Below, in pieces: positions 16,359 to 25,305 of a stretch of DNA of 64,000 bases; the stretch's first letter is position 1, and each line of letters starts with the position of its first letter. The stretch lies in NCBI GenBank assembly GCA_902786665.1, contig CADADN010000002.1, positions 112,541-176,540 on the forward strand, given 5' to 3'. Source of the DNA: an uncultured Prevotellaceae bacterium (GTDB lineage: Bacteria; Bacteroidota; Bacteroidia; Bacteroidales; Bacteroidaceae). Below the pieces are notes generated by a model. That model was not told the origin of the DNA and searched no databases. It saw only the letters and a program-made list of their open reading frames with translations. Made by a program: the position numbers and the translations under genes.

Positions 16359-18169
16359 TGAGAATGATAAAAAGATGCACACGTATGCGAAACGCCACAA
16401 GGGGATTGATATTCATCCTCATGGGTTTGATGGCGTGCCTCACCGTTGAGGCGCAGAAAAAACATAGACCGGTCGACAATGTGGAAGTGCGGCCGGTATT
16501 CCGCGTGCAACTTAGCCAAAATGATGCCAAGCGCTTCAATTACTTCTTTCTCGAGGCCGTCAGGCAGCAGCAGAAAGAAAACTATGCCGCTGCATTCGAC
16601 CTCTTCAAGCATTGTCTTGACATCGACCCACAGGCTCCGGAAGTGCATTTCGCACTCGCCAACCTTTACAGGGGAATGAACAACAGGTTTGGCATGCTGG
16701 ACTGTATGAGGAAGGCGGCGGAAACGGCACCCGACAACGAAACCTACCTGGAGAATCTGGGTGAGGCGTATCTCGGACTCCATGATTATGAAAGCGCCAT
16801 TGGCATCTATGAGAAGTTGTTGGCCAACAATCCCGGCAGGACCGACGTACTTTCCACGCTCATACAACTCTACAACTGGAGGCCCGACTATCCCAAAGTC
16901 ATCGAGGCTCTCAACAGGATGGAGACCATCGAGGGGGCCAGCGAGGACATCACGCTCTCCAAAATGCAGGTTTACTCCTTGCTGGGAGACAAGAAAAAGG
17001 AATACAACGAATTGCGCAACCTTGCCAAGCAGCATCCCTACGACTACAATTACAGGGTGATGATGGGCAATTGGCTCCTTCAAAACGGCAAGAAGAAGGA
17101 TGCGCTGGCTGAATACAACGCCGTGCTGAAAAAGGAGCCCAACAACATCATGGCCCGTATGTCAATTCTCGACTATTACAAGTCGGAAAACATGGATTCA
17201 CTGGCCAAGGAGCAAACCATGGAATTGCTGCTCAGCCCCAGTATCGAGAGTGAAAGCAGGATGCTCCTCATGAGGCAGTTCATCGCCGACAGCGAGACCG
17301 ACGAAGCCACGGACAGTACGCAAGTGCTTGACCTGTTCCGGAAAATATTGCAGATGCCACAACCCAACGCAGACATGGCTGAATTGCAAACCGCCTACAT
17401 GACACTCAAGAAAATGCCTGAGGAAACCATCAACAAGGCACTTGAACAAGTGCTCGACATAGAGCCGGGCAACGTGGGGGCGCGCATCCAACTGCTTCAG
17501 AACGCTTGGGGAAAGAAAGATTTCGACCGCATCATCAGTCTTTCCAAACCCGCCATCGAGTACAACCCCGACAACATCATCTTCTACTATTTCCAGGGAC
17601 TGGCATACGCACAGAAGGATGATAACGACAATGCTCTCGACACCTTCAGAAAAGGAGTGGGGCAGGTCAACGAGACCAGCAACAAGGACCTCGTCTCCGA
17701 CTTCTACAACATCATGGGCGACATCCTCCATGAGAAAGGTTTCGACGAGGAGGCCTATGCTGCTTATGACAGTTGCCTGCAATGGAAGCCCAACAACATC
17801 TCCTGCCTCAACAACTACGCCTACTACCTTAGCGTGAAGGACAGGGACCTGTCGAAAGCCGAACAGATGAGTTACCGGACCGTCAAGGCGGAACCCAAGA
17901 ACTCCACCTACCTCGACACCTACGCCTGGATTCTTTTCAGGCAGCAGCGTTATCAGGAGGCCAAGGTTTATATCGACCAGGCACTTGCCAACGACTCCAA
18001 TGCCGGCAGCGTCATCGTTGAGCATGCCGGAGACATCTATTTCCTGGCAGGGGAGGAGGAAAAGGCTATGGAATTCTGGAAAAAAGCCCTTGAGATGGGA
18101 GAAGATGACAACGCATTGTTGGAAGAGAAAATCAAACAGAAAAAATATATCGACGACACTCAAAAATGA
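16355..18169 (+). CDS. Tetratricopeptide-repeat protein with signal peptide
   Basis: 604 residues. The ATG at 16355 overlaps the dut stop. A signal peptide lies around residues 12-33 ([22 protein letters not shown]). The rest is helical TPR sequence throughout, with clear repeats such as [58 protein letters not shown] and [27 protein letters not shown]. It should be a periplasmic or outer-membrane-associated scaffold. The last codons overlap the DUF4292 gene by 4 nt. The set dut-TPR-DUF4292-EnvC suggests envelope assembly, but no specific function is known to me. Confidence 0.88.
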   Translation: MMRMIKRCTRMRNATRGLIFILMGLMACLTVEAQKKHRPVDNVEVRPVFRVQLSQNDAKRFNYFFLEAVRQQQKENYAAAFDLFKHCLDIDPQAPEVHFALANLYRGMNNRFGMLDCMRKAAETAPDNETYLENLGEAYLGLHDYESAIGIYEKLLANNPGRTDVLSTLIQLYNWRPDYPKVIEALNRMETIEGASEDITLSKMQVYSLLGDKKKEYNELRNLAKQHPYDYNYRVMMGNWLLQNGKKKDALAEYNAVLKKEPNNIMARMSILDYYKSENMDSLAKEQTMELLLSPSIESESRMLLMRQFIADSETDEATDSTQVLDLFRKILQMPQPNADMAELQTAYMTLKKMPEETINKALEQVLDIEPGNVGARIQLLQNAWGKKDFDRIISLSKPAIEYNPDNIIFYYFQGLAYAQKDDNDNALDTFRKGVGQVNETSNKDLVSDFYNIMGDILHEKGFDEEAYAAYDSCLQWKPNNISCLNNYAYYLSVKDRDLSKAEQMSYRTVKAEPKNSTYLDTYAWILFRQQRYQEAKVYIDQALANDSNAGSVIVEHAGDIYFLAGEEEKAMEFWKKALEMGEDDNALLEEKIKQKKYIDDTQK

Positions 18170-19077
18170 ATATGATAAGAAAGCATATCAGACAAATGGC
18201 CAAAATGGCCCTGCTCCTGTTACCCCTCGTCTTTGCCGCGTGTGGTTCCAAGAAGAACCTTGTGACGGAAAACAACATAGGCAACAATACGGTGAACACC
18301 ACGAACACCGGGAGCTCGACAACACCCTCTGAGGCTAAAGTCAGCAACTCCACATACCTCGCCAAAGTGATCAACAACGCATCCACGCAGAATGCCATGG
18401 TGGCCAATATCGACTTCAACCTCAAATCGGGAAAGAAGGACATCACCGTGGATGGAAAGTTGTCGATGAAGAGGGGGGAGGTTGTCAGAATACAACTCAC
18501 ACCCATGGGACTCATGGAGGTGGGAAGGTTGGAGTTCACCAAAGACTCCGTGCTCATCATGGACCGCATACACAAGCAATATCTCAAAAGCAGTTACGAC
18601 CAAGTGAGCTTCCTCAAAAACAACGGCATCGACTTCAACGCCCTTCAAGCACTCTTCTGGAATCAGTTGTTCTTGCCAGGAGAGAAATCCTTGGGAGAAA
18701 AGCAACTCGATGCTTTCAAGGTGGAAGGGACCAACATCTCCTATCAAAAAGGGAAGATGGATTACCTTTGGAAGACAGACAAAGAAGTGGAGCAACTCAT
18801 CTCAGCATTGGCCACTTATACGGGAACCAGCTCTGGCAAGTCGTCCATCGGATGGGACTATTCTGATTTCAAAACGTTTGGTGGAAAACCATTCCCTGCG
18901 TATCAACTCATCACACTCGACACTAACGCCAGAGGGTCTCAAAAGGTCATCAACGTAGGACTGAAGCTGAAAAGCATGAAAGCAGACAGCGACTGGGATA
19001 CGGTTACCAAGGTTTCAGGCAAGTACAAGCCAGTGAAACTTGAAGATGTCATCAATCAAATACTCAAAATACAATGA
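18166..19077 (+). CDS. DUF4292 lipoprotein (LolB-like)
   Basis: 303 residues. The signal sequence ends in a lipobox (LLLLPLVFAACGSKK), so the mature protein begins at a lipidated Cys. The remainder matches the DUF4292 pattern: KVINNASTQNAMVANIDFNLKSGKKDITVDGKLSMKRGEVVRIQLTPMGLMEVGRLEFTKDSVLIMDRIHKQYLKSSYDQVSFL, with YPAY-like and LKLKSMK strands at the end. The fold resembles the LolB/LppX lipid-carrier group, so a role in lipoprotein or lipid handling at the outer membrane is plausible. It overlaps both neighbours by 4 nt (ATGA), implying coupled translation. Confidence 0.88.
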   Translation: MNMIRKHIRQMAKMALLLLPLVFAACGSKKNLVTENNIGNNTVNTTNTGSSTTPSEAKVSNSTYLAKVINNASTQNAMVANIDFNLKSGKKDITVDGKLSMKRGEVVRIQLTPMGLMEVGRLEFTKDSVLIMDRIHKQYLKSSYDQVSFLKNNGIDFNALQALFWNQLFLPGEKSLGEKQLDAFKVEGTNISYQKGKMDYLWKTDKEVEQLISALATYTGTSSGKSSIGWDYSDFKTFGGKPFPAYQLITLDTNARGSQKVINVGLKLKSMKADSDWDTVTKVSGKYKPVKLEDVINQILKIQ

Positions 19078-20924
19078 AAAAGGTCATCGTAGCATTACTC
19101 GCCTTGATTTTGGCTTTGCCAATAGGGGCGCAGACAAGACAAAGAAACAAGCAAACCACCAATCGAACCACCACCACACAGACAAACAATCGTGGGAAAA
19201 GGAGTGGCAAGGCAACAACGACAACAAAAACCCAAAAGGCCAACTACACCACCAACGAAATCAAGGGACTGCAAAGCCAAAGACAACAAATCGAACAAGA
19301 CATCCGTAACCAGCAAAACAAACTGAAAGCCAATAAGGAGGATGTGGAACAAAAGCTTAACAACCTCTTGGTTATCAATGGGGAAATAGAGTCTACGCAA
19401 AAAGATATCGAGGGATTTGAAAGCGATATCCAAAAGCTCGATGGGAACATTGACATCCTCAAGTCGCAAATGGCCACACTGCAGGAGCAACTTAAAGACC
19501 GACAGGAAAAGTATATCAAGTCGGTAAGGTATATGGCCAAACACAGCTCCATACAAGAAAAACTCATGTTCATCTTCAGCGCCAACAGCCTCTCTCAGGC
19601 TTACAGGCGACTCAGGTTTGTTAGGGAATACGCTGCTTTCCAAAGAGCACAAGGCGAACAAGTGAGACTCAAGCAAGAGGAAATCAATGCCAAGGACCAG
19701 CAGTTGAAGGTGGCAAGGAACCAGAAAAACCAACTCCTCTCCAAAGGGAAAAACGCCAAGGCTGACTTGGAGGTGAAACATACTGAGCAACAGAAAATGG
19801 TGGATGACTTGAAAGGTGAGCAGCAAACCATACAGGTCATCATTGCCGACCAAGAGAAGAAAAACGCACAAATCAACGCTGAAATAGACAGACTCGTGGC
19901 TGTGGAGGTGGAGAAGGCACGCCAGCGTGCTGCTGCCGAGGCAGCCAGAAAGGCCGAGGCGGAGGCTGCCAGGAAAAAGGCGGAAGATGACGCCAGGAGA
20001 AAGGCTGCCGCAGAGAAGGCCAAGCGAGAGGAGGAGAAACGCATCGCTGCTGCCAAAGCCGAGGAGGCAAGGGCGAAAGCCGCTGCCGAACAGGCACGAA
20101 GGGAGGCTGAGCGAAAGGCGGCGGCGGAAAGAGCGGCCGCTGAGAGAAGGGCTGCCGCTGAGAGGGCTGCCGAAGAGGCTCGCCAAAAGGCTGCTGCCGA
20201 GGCTGCTGCCAAACGCGATGCCGAGGCTAAGGCCAAGCGCGATGCCGAGGCCAAGGCCAAGCGTGAGGCAGAGGAGAAAGCCAAGCGTGAGGCTGAGAGA
20301 CAAGCGCGCGCGGCTGCCGAGGAAGCAAGGGCTGCCGAAGAGGCTGCCAGAAAGGCTGCTGCCGAGCAACAGAGAGCCGAGCAGGCTGCAAGAGAGGCCG
20401 AGGCGGCTCGTGTCGCGGCAGAGCGTAAGGCCGCAGCCGACGCACAGCGCCGCGAGAGAGAGGCTGCTGCCGCTTCCAGGGAAGAGTCAAGGGCCGAAAC
20501 CATGTCTGTCGCCGATCGACAAATCAGTGGTAGCTTTGAGAGCAACAGGGGAAGGCTTCCGATGCCTGTCACCGGCTCATACAAAATCGTCAGCCATTTC
20601 GGACAATACAACGTTGAAGGGCTGTCCAATGTGCAACTTGACAACAAAGGCATCAACATCCAGTGCCAGCCGGGTGCCAGCGCACGTTCCATCTTCGACG
20701 GAGAGGTCGCTGCCGTTGCCAGCGTGGCGGGACAATTGGTGGTGATGGTGCGCCATGGAGATTTCATCTCCGTGTATTGCAACCTCAAGAACGTCGTGGT
20801 GAGAAAGGGTCAACATGTGAGCACCAGACAGGTCCTCGGAACAGTAGGACAAGACAACATCCTGCAATTCCAACTCAGAAGGGAAACCCAAAAACTCAAC
20901 CCGGAGGCATGGCTGGGTAGATAG
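19074..20924 (+). CDS. EnvC-like murein hydrolase activator with degenerate LytM domain
   Basis: 616 residues: a signal peptide (MKKVIVALLALILALPIGAQ), a Thr/Asn/Gln-rich linker, a coiled coil at about 60-260, an Ala/Glu/Arg/Lys-rich low-complexity helix at about 280-480, and a LytM/M23 domain at about 500-616. The metal-binding residues of active M23 peptidases are missing: the first His/Asp region reads NVQLDNKGINI, the HxH region reads LQFQLRRET, and YCNLKNV replaces the usual Y-x-H-L. This is the EnvC condition, where the domain activates N-acetylmuramoyl-L-alanine amidases during septum splitting rather than cutting itself. Last gene of the dut operon; a hairpin follows. Confidence 0.88.
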   Translation: MKKVIVALLALILALPIGAQTRQRNKQTTNRTTTTQTNNRGKRSGKATTTTKTQKANYTTNEIKGLQSQRQQIEQDIRNQQNKLKANKEDVEQKLNNLLVINGEIESTQKDIEGFESDIQKLDGNIDILKSQMATLQEQLKDRQEKYIKSVRYMAKHSSIQEKLMFIFSANSLSQAYRRLRFVREYAAFQRAQGEQVRLKQEEINAKDQQLKVARNQKNQLLSKGKNAKADLEVKHTEQQKMVDDLKGEQQTIQVIIADQEKKNAQINAEIDRLVAVEVEKARQRAAAEAARKAEAEAARKKAEDDARRKAAAEKAKREEEKRIAAAKAEEARAKAAAEQARREAERKAAAERAAAERRAAAERAAEEARQKAAAEAAAKRDAEAKAKRDAEAKAKREAEEKAKREAERQARAAAEEARAAEEAARKAAAEQQRAEQAAREAEAARVAAERKAAADAQRREREAAAASREESRAETMSVADRQISGSFESNRGRLPMPVTGSYKIVSHFGQYNVEGLSNVQLDNKGINIQCQPGASARSIFDGEVAAVASVAGQLVVMVRHGDFISVYCNLKNVVVRKGQHVSTRQVLGTVGQDNILQFQLRRETQKLNPEAWLGR

Positions 20925-20948
20925 AGACCAAAAAGCAAATAAAGACGA

Positions 20949-21005
20949 TAAAAAGGAATGCTCGGGACAGTCGGAAAAATCCGATTGTGCCGAGCTTTCC
21001 TTTTA
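20949..21005. terminator. Bidirectional hairpin between the EnvC-like and M20 genes
   Basis: An imperfect stem: AAAAGGAA...GCTCGG pairs with CCGAGC...TTCCTTTT, with a second inner stem GTCGG/CCGAT. T runs flank the right side, suiting termination of the plus-strand operon and of the minus-strand M20 gene. Confidence 0.75.
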
Positions 21006-21070
21006 TTCCGACAATTCCGATTGCTCTGACAATTCCGATTACTCCGACCCCTCCGATTCCTCAGAATTCT
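21005..21070. repeat. TCGGA-type 9-bp repeat overlapping the 3' end of the M20 gene
   Basis: On the plus strand ATTCCGATT/ACTCCGACC units (complement of TCGGAGTGA) run from the terminator into coding sequence. They encode the acidic tail NSEESEGSE of the M20 protein. Confidence 0.8.
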
Positions 21071-22127
21071 CCAGCTTCACGCCATCGAGTAGACGAATGT
21101 ATTGCTCGATGGCGTTCTCTATTTCAGAAAGGCAGATAAACTCATCGGCGGAGTGGGAGCGGGAAGACTCTCCCGGTCCCATCTTCAACGACGGGAAGGG
21201 CATCAGCGCCTGGTCGCTCAACGTGGGAGAGCCGAAGGGCTGCTTCCCCATCGCCACACAGCGCCTCACCACAGGATGGTCGAGGGAGATGGATGATGAT
21301 TTCAGACGGAATGAGCGGGCCTTCACCTCGCTGCGTACATGGGAGCGGATGATGTCGAACACCTCCTCGTTGGTGTACAACTCGTTGGTGCGCACGTCGA
21401 TGACGGCAGTGCAGGTGTCAGGGACGACATTGTGCTGGGTGCCGGCATTCAGCACGGTGACGTTCAGCAGCGTGGGGCCAAGCAGGGGACTCACCTTTTC
21501 GAAACGGTGATCGCGAAGCCACAACAGGTCGTCAAGCATCAGGTAGAGCGCGTTCACACCCTCGCCGCGGGCGGCATGCCCCGACTTCCCATGGGCCACC
21601 ATGTCGACCACCATCAACCCCTTTTCCGCCACGGCGGGTTGCATCCCCGTGGGTTCGCCCACCAACGCCATGTCGATGCGTGGCAGCAGGGGAAGCACGT
21701 GGCTCAGGCCGTTGGCTCCCGACACCTCCTCTTCTGCGGAGGCAAGGTAAATCAGATTGTAGGGCTGCTGCATTTGCGACAAATGGATGAACACTTGGAG
21801 CAGCGACACCAGGCCGCCGCCACAATCATTGCTTCCCAGGCCATAGAGGCGGTCGCCTTCAATGTCGGCACTGAAGGGGGAACGGGTCCATGACGACACG
21901 GGGCGCACGGTGTCCACATGGGCGTTAAGCAACAGCGTGGGGCGTGACGGGTCGTAACCGGGGGCAATGGACCATACATTGTTCTTGTCGCGTCGGCAAG
22001 ACAAACCGGTGGAGGAAATGGCACCCTCCAAAAGGTCGGCGGCGCATCCCTCCTCACGACTTACACTTGGAGTGGCGATTAGTTTACGAAGCAAGGCAAC
22101 AGCATTTTCTGAATAACAGTTTGGCAT
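21039..22127 (-). CDS. M20 family metallo-deacetylase (ArgE/DapE type)
   Basis: 362 residues. The co-catalytic zinc ligands are visible: LLNAHVDTVRP (His, Asp), YGLGSNDCGGGLVSLL (bridging Asp), SAEEEVSGANGL (catalytic Glu pair), VGEPTGMQ (Asp/Glu) and SRSHSADEF (last His). Position and length fit acetylornithine deacetylase. Bacteroidetes use N-succinyl or N-acetyl ornithine in arginine synthesis, so ArgE is the leading option, with DapE or a dipeptidase as alternatives. The last nine residues (NSEESEGSE) are encoded by a TCGGA repeat and look like a recent extension. No other arginine genes are nearby. It has its own promoter at 22205-22234. Confidence 0.82.
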   Translation of the reverse strand: MPNCYSENAVALLRKLIATPSVSREEGCAADLLEGAISSTGLSCRRDKNNVWSIAPGYDPSRPTLLLNAHVDTVRPVSSWTRSPFSADIEGDRLYGLGSNDCGGGLVSLLQVFIHLSQMQQPYNLIYLASAEEEVSGANGLSHVLPLLPRIDMALVGEPTGMQPAVAEKGLMVVDMVAHGKSGHAARGEGVNALYLMLDDLLWLRDHRFEKVSPLLGPTLLNVTVLNAGTQHNVVPDTCTAVIDVRTNELYTNEEVFDIIRSHVRSEVKARSFRLKSSSISLDHPVVRRCVAMGKQPFGSPTLSDQALMPFPSLKMGPGESSRSHSADEFICLSEIENAIEQYIRLLDGVKLENSEESEGSE

Positions 22128-22204
22128 GGTGTTGATAATGGTTTTGTGGTTGATTCTTCGTGCGGTGACGAAGCCCTCGCCAAAGGAGAAAGCTTATGAT
22201 TTTG

Positions 22205-22234
22205 CAAATTTAAAGCATACCTTCCACATAACAA
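22205..22234 (-). promoter_or_regulatory. Promoter of the M20 gene
   Basis: On the minus strand TTG (22232-22234), 19 nt, TAAATTTG (22205-22212) followed by C. This is a good -33/-7 pair, 78 nt ahead of the start codon. Confidence 0.65.
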
Positions 22235-22392
22235 GTGGTTTGAAGGCGCGAATATGTGTTAAAATTTGTAAAACAGTCCCTAACAAGCATAAAATTTTAT
22301 ATTTTTACCACGTCTAATCACGGATGAATACTTGTTTAACAGGGTATTCGCGACAAAGACACGCTTTTTCAAGTATTTCAAACCATGCAATT

Positions 22393-25137
22393 ATGAGACA
22401 TCTCTCTCTTACCATAGCTTTGTGGCTGGCGACTTTGGGCGTTTCAGCAGGCGACGGCGATGTGCAGCAGGCCATGCGCCGTGCCACGCAATACATGATG
22501 GACGTGGCTTCCTACAACGGAGGATTCGTGTGGAACTATCTGCCTGATTACTCACGACAATGGGGGGAGTTGGAGGCGCGTCGCTCCATGGTGTGGCTGC
22601 AGTCGCCTTCCACGCCCGATGTGGGGCAGGTGCTGCTCGACGCCTACCACGCCACCAACGATGAGTATTATTATGAGTGTGCCGAATGCGTCGCCTTGTG
22701 CATCATGCAAGGCCAACTCCCTTGCGGCGGGTGGAACTATATGTTCGACCTCGAGCCCGAGGACTCCCTCAAGACATGGTATGACACCGTAGGTAAACAG
22801 GCTTGGAGACTGGAGGAATTCCAGCATTATTACGGCAACGCCACCTTCGATGACAAGGTCACCAAGCATTGCGCAGAATTCCTCTTGAGAATCTATTTGG
22901 AGAAGCACGACAAAACCTTCCTCGCACCGTTGGAAAAAGCCATCGACTTCTTTGTGGAAAGCCAGTACCCCAATGGCGGATGGCCGCAGAGGTATCCCTT
23001 CATGAACGACCATCCCTTCAAGGGAAAGGCCGACTACACACCCTTTGTCACCCTCAACGACGATGTGATGGAAGAGAACATCGACTTCCTCCTGCAGTGT
23101 TACACCTCGCTGGGAAGGGAAGACCTGAAACAACCCATCCTCAAGGCCATGCACCTCTTGAGAGACCTCCAGCAGAAGCCACCTCTGGCAGGGTGGGCCG
23201 ACCAATACACCCCCGAGGACCTCAAACCCGCACATGCACGCTCTTACGAGCCAAGAGCCATCAATACAGCGACCACCATCGCCATGGTCAACAAGATGAT
23301 GGAGTTCCACTCCCTTACGGGCGACCCTTCTTTCCTCAACGGCATACCCGATGCCATAAGGTTCCTTGAAAGCCAGCAACTTCCTGACGATGTCGTGAAG
23401 AAGGTGAGCCGCTTCCAGTTGATGGGAGGTGATGCCATGATGCCCAGGTTTGTCAATCCCGACAACGGAAGGCCACTCTATGTTCATCGCAAAGGTTCCA
23501 ACACGGGCAATGGCACTTATTACACCGATGAGAACCCTGAGATGACCATCGCCCATTACAATTCATTCGCCACCGTCAACATCTCGCGACTGAAGACTGC
23601 TCTGGAAAGAGAAAGGAAAAAGGTGAGAAAAGACCTCGAGCGCAACTCCCCCTTGGTCCATGCCAAGACTGCAGGACCGAAGACCTGCTATTTCGACCTC
23701 CGTGCGGAATACAGGAGGAGAGGGATTCCATTGGCAAGCGTTTCTGAGGTGGTGGCATTCCCGGATGCAGAGGGACGTTGGCTGACGCCTTTGAAACAAG
23801 TGTCCAATCCTTACAAACCATTGCCCAAAAACATGGCACCGAGTGAGGATATGACCTACGCACAGACAATGGTGGGTGATGAATACGACACCTCGCCGTA
23901 TGAGAACAAAGAGGTCATGGGCATCTCCACACGCACCTACATCCAGAACATGGCAACGCTGATTGCCAGTTTGAAACCGACGAGCGTCACCCAGTCGGGA
24001 CTCGACCCCGAACGTTTCATCTCCACCGTGGAAGGAAAACCTACTGCACTCTATGTCTTGAAGAACAACCATATGGAGGCTTGCATCACCAACTATGGGG
24101 CAAGAGTAGTCTCACTGATGACACCCGACAAGAACGGGGTGTTGAAGGATGTGGTGCTAGGCTTCGACAACATCGACGACTACCATCTCTTCAAGCAGAA
24201 TTTCGGAAGTGTCGTCGGACGATATGCAGGACGCATCAAGGATGCACAATACACCCTCGACGGCAAGCAGGTGGAATTGCAAAGGACAGGGGCAAACATC
24301 TCACATGGAGGATACCCCGGATTCGCCGACAAGGTATGGGACATGGTGGAGCATAACGACAGTACGCTGAAACTCAAACTGGTGTCGCCCAATGGAGAGA
24401 ACGGCTTCCCGGGGAACCTGGAGGTCGTCGTCACCTACCGGCTCACATTCGATGATGCGCTCTCCGTGGAATATGAAGTCGTCACCGACCAACCCACCGT
24501 AGTCAACCTCACCAACCACACCTTCTTCAACATCTCAGGAGACCCGACTACACAGGTGCTGTCGCAGTCGTTGAAGGTCGATTCGAAATACATCGCCACC
24601 TACGACAAGAACAAGAACCTCGACGGGAATTTCATGAAGGTGAAAAACACCCCCTTTGATTTCACATCACCCAAGAAGATTGGCACCGACATCGATATCT
24701 TCGACGAGCAGATGGGAATCACCAAGGGATACGACCACTCCTTTGTCTTGAAGCATCCCGGGAACTTGACGAAACCAGCTGCCATCCTCTATGACGAGCA
24801 GAGTGGGCGAAGCATGAGCGTCTATACCACTGAGCCTGCCGTGCATGTCTATACTGCCAACGGACTGGATGGCTCCCTTGTGGGGAAAAACGGTGTCGAA
24901 TACCAAAAACGAACAGCAGTATGCCTGGAAACCATGCACTTGGCAGACAGTCCCAACCATCCCGTATTCCCTTCCACGGTGTTGCGCCCGGGAGAAACCT
25001 ACAAGTCGAAAACCATCTTCTTGTTCTCCGACAAGACGCATAAGAAGAGAAACCTCACCAGTTCCATACTGATGTATGGCACGGCGGCAAGCCTCACCGG
25101 ACTCGGTATCGTGGGGGTCGTATCGCTCACCAAGTGA
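22393..25137 (+). CDS. Fusion: pectate lyase (PL10-like) and aldose 1-epimerase
   Basis: 914 residues from the ATG at 22393 (MRHLSLTIALWLATLGVSAG, signal peptide); the frame is open from 22324. Residues about 25-370 resemble the PL10 pectate lyase alpha/alpha fold: YNGGFVWNYLPDYSRQWGE, FFVESQYPNGGWPQRYPFMNDHPF, VTLNDDVMEENIDFLLQCY and SYEPRAINTATTIAMVNKMMEF. A linker of about 170 residues follows. Residues about 545-885 are a complete GalM-like mutarotase: ITNYGARVVSLMTPDKNG, NISHGGYPGFADKVWDM (His), NLTNHTFFNISG (His) and CLETMHLADSPNHP (catalytic Glu). The tail is hydrophobic (SSILMYGTAASLTGLGIVGVVSLTK) and may anchor the protein. Both halves look intact, suggesting coupled pectin cleavage and sugar anomer conversion. 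Confidence 0.85.
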   Translation: MRHLSLTIALWLATLGVSAGDGDVQQAMRRATQYMMDVASYNGGFVWNYLPDYSRQWGELEARRSMVWLQSPSTPDVGQVLLDAYHATNDEYYYECAECVALCIMQGQLPCGGWNYMFDLEPEDSLKTWYDTVGKQAWRLEEFQHYYGNATFDDKVTKHCAEFLLRIYLEKHDKTFLAPLEKAIDFFVESQYPNGGWPQRYPFMNDHPFKGKADYTPFVTLNDDVMEENIDFLLQCYTSLGREDLKQPILKAMHLLRDLQQKPPLAGWADQYTPEDLKPAHARSYEPRAINTATTIAMVNKMMEFHSLTGDPSFLNGIPDAIRFLESQQLPDDVVKKVSRFQLMGGDAMMPRFVNPDNGRPLYVHRKGSNTGNGTYYTDENPEMTIAHYNSFATVNISRLKTALERERKKVRKDLERNSPLVHAKTAGPKTCYFDLRAEYRRRGIPLASVSEVVAFPDAEGRWLTPLKQVSNPYKPLPKNMAPSEDMTYAQTMVGDEYDTSPYENKEVMGISTRTYIQNMATLIASLKPTSVTQSGLDPERFISTVEGKPTALYVLKNNHMEACITNYGARVVSLMTPDKNGVLKDVVLGFDNIDDYHLFKQNFGSVVGRYAGRIKDAQYTLDGKQVELQRTGANISHGGYPGFADKVWDMVEHNDSTLKLKLVSPNGENGFPGNLEVVVTYRLTFDDALSVEYEVVTDQPTVVNLTNHTFFNISGDPTTQVLSQSLKVDSKYIATYDKNKNLDGNFMKVKNTPFDFTSPKKIGTDIDIFDEQMGITKGYDHSFVLKHPGNLTKPAAILYDEQSGRSMSVYTTEPAVHVYTANGLDGSLVGKNGVEYQKRTAVCLETMHLADSPNHPVFPSTVLRPGETYKSKTIFLFSDKTHKKRNLTSSILMYGTAASLTGLGIVGVVSLTK

Positions 25138-25194
25138 TGTGTTGCATTTGCCCTCCCACCCAACTCGGATAGAAGCAAAAAAGATTTCGCTTTT

Positions 25195-25225
25195 TTTGTG
25201 GGTTCGCATATTTTCACTAACTTTG
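25195..25225 (+). promoter_or_regulatory. Promoter of the aminopeptidase P gene
   Basis: TTTG (25195-25198), 19 nt, TAACTTTG (25218-25225) followed by C: a full consensus. The start codon is 80 nt downstream, and a short degenerate TCGGA repeat (25236-25277) lies in the leader. Confidence 0.75.
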
Positions 25226-25305
25226 CACTTCCCATCTCGTGATTGTCGGAATACTCGAATCACTCGGATTACTCAGAATAAAAAACATATCCTAATAACT
25301 GCATC

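Noticed and set aside
19095-20788. Two long minus-strand open frames (424 and 395 residues)
   Set aside because: They are antisense shadows of the Ala/Glu/Arg-rich EnvC-like gene, giving Leu- or Ser/Ala-rich nonsense.
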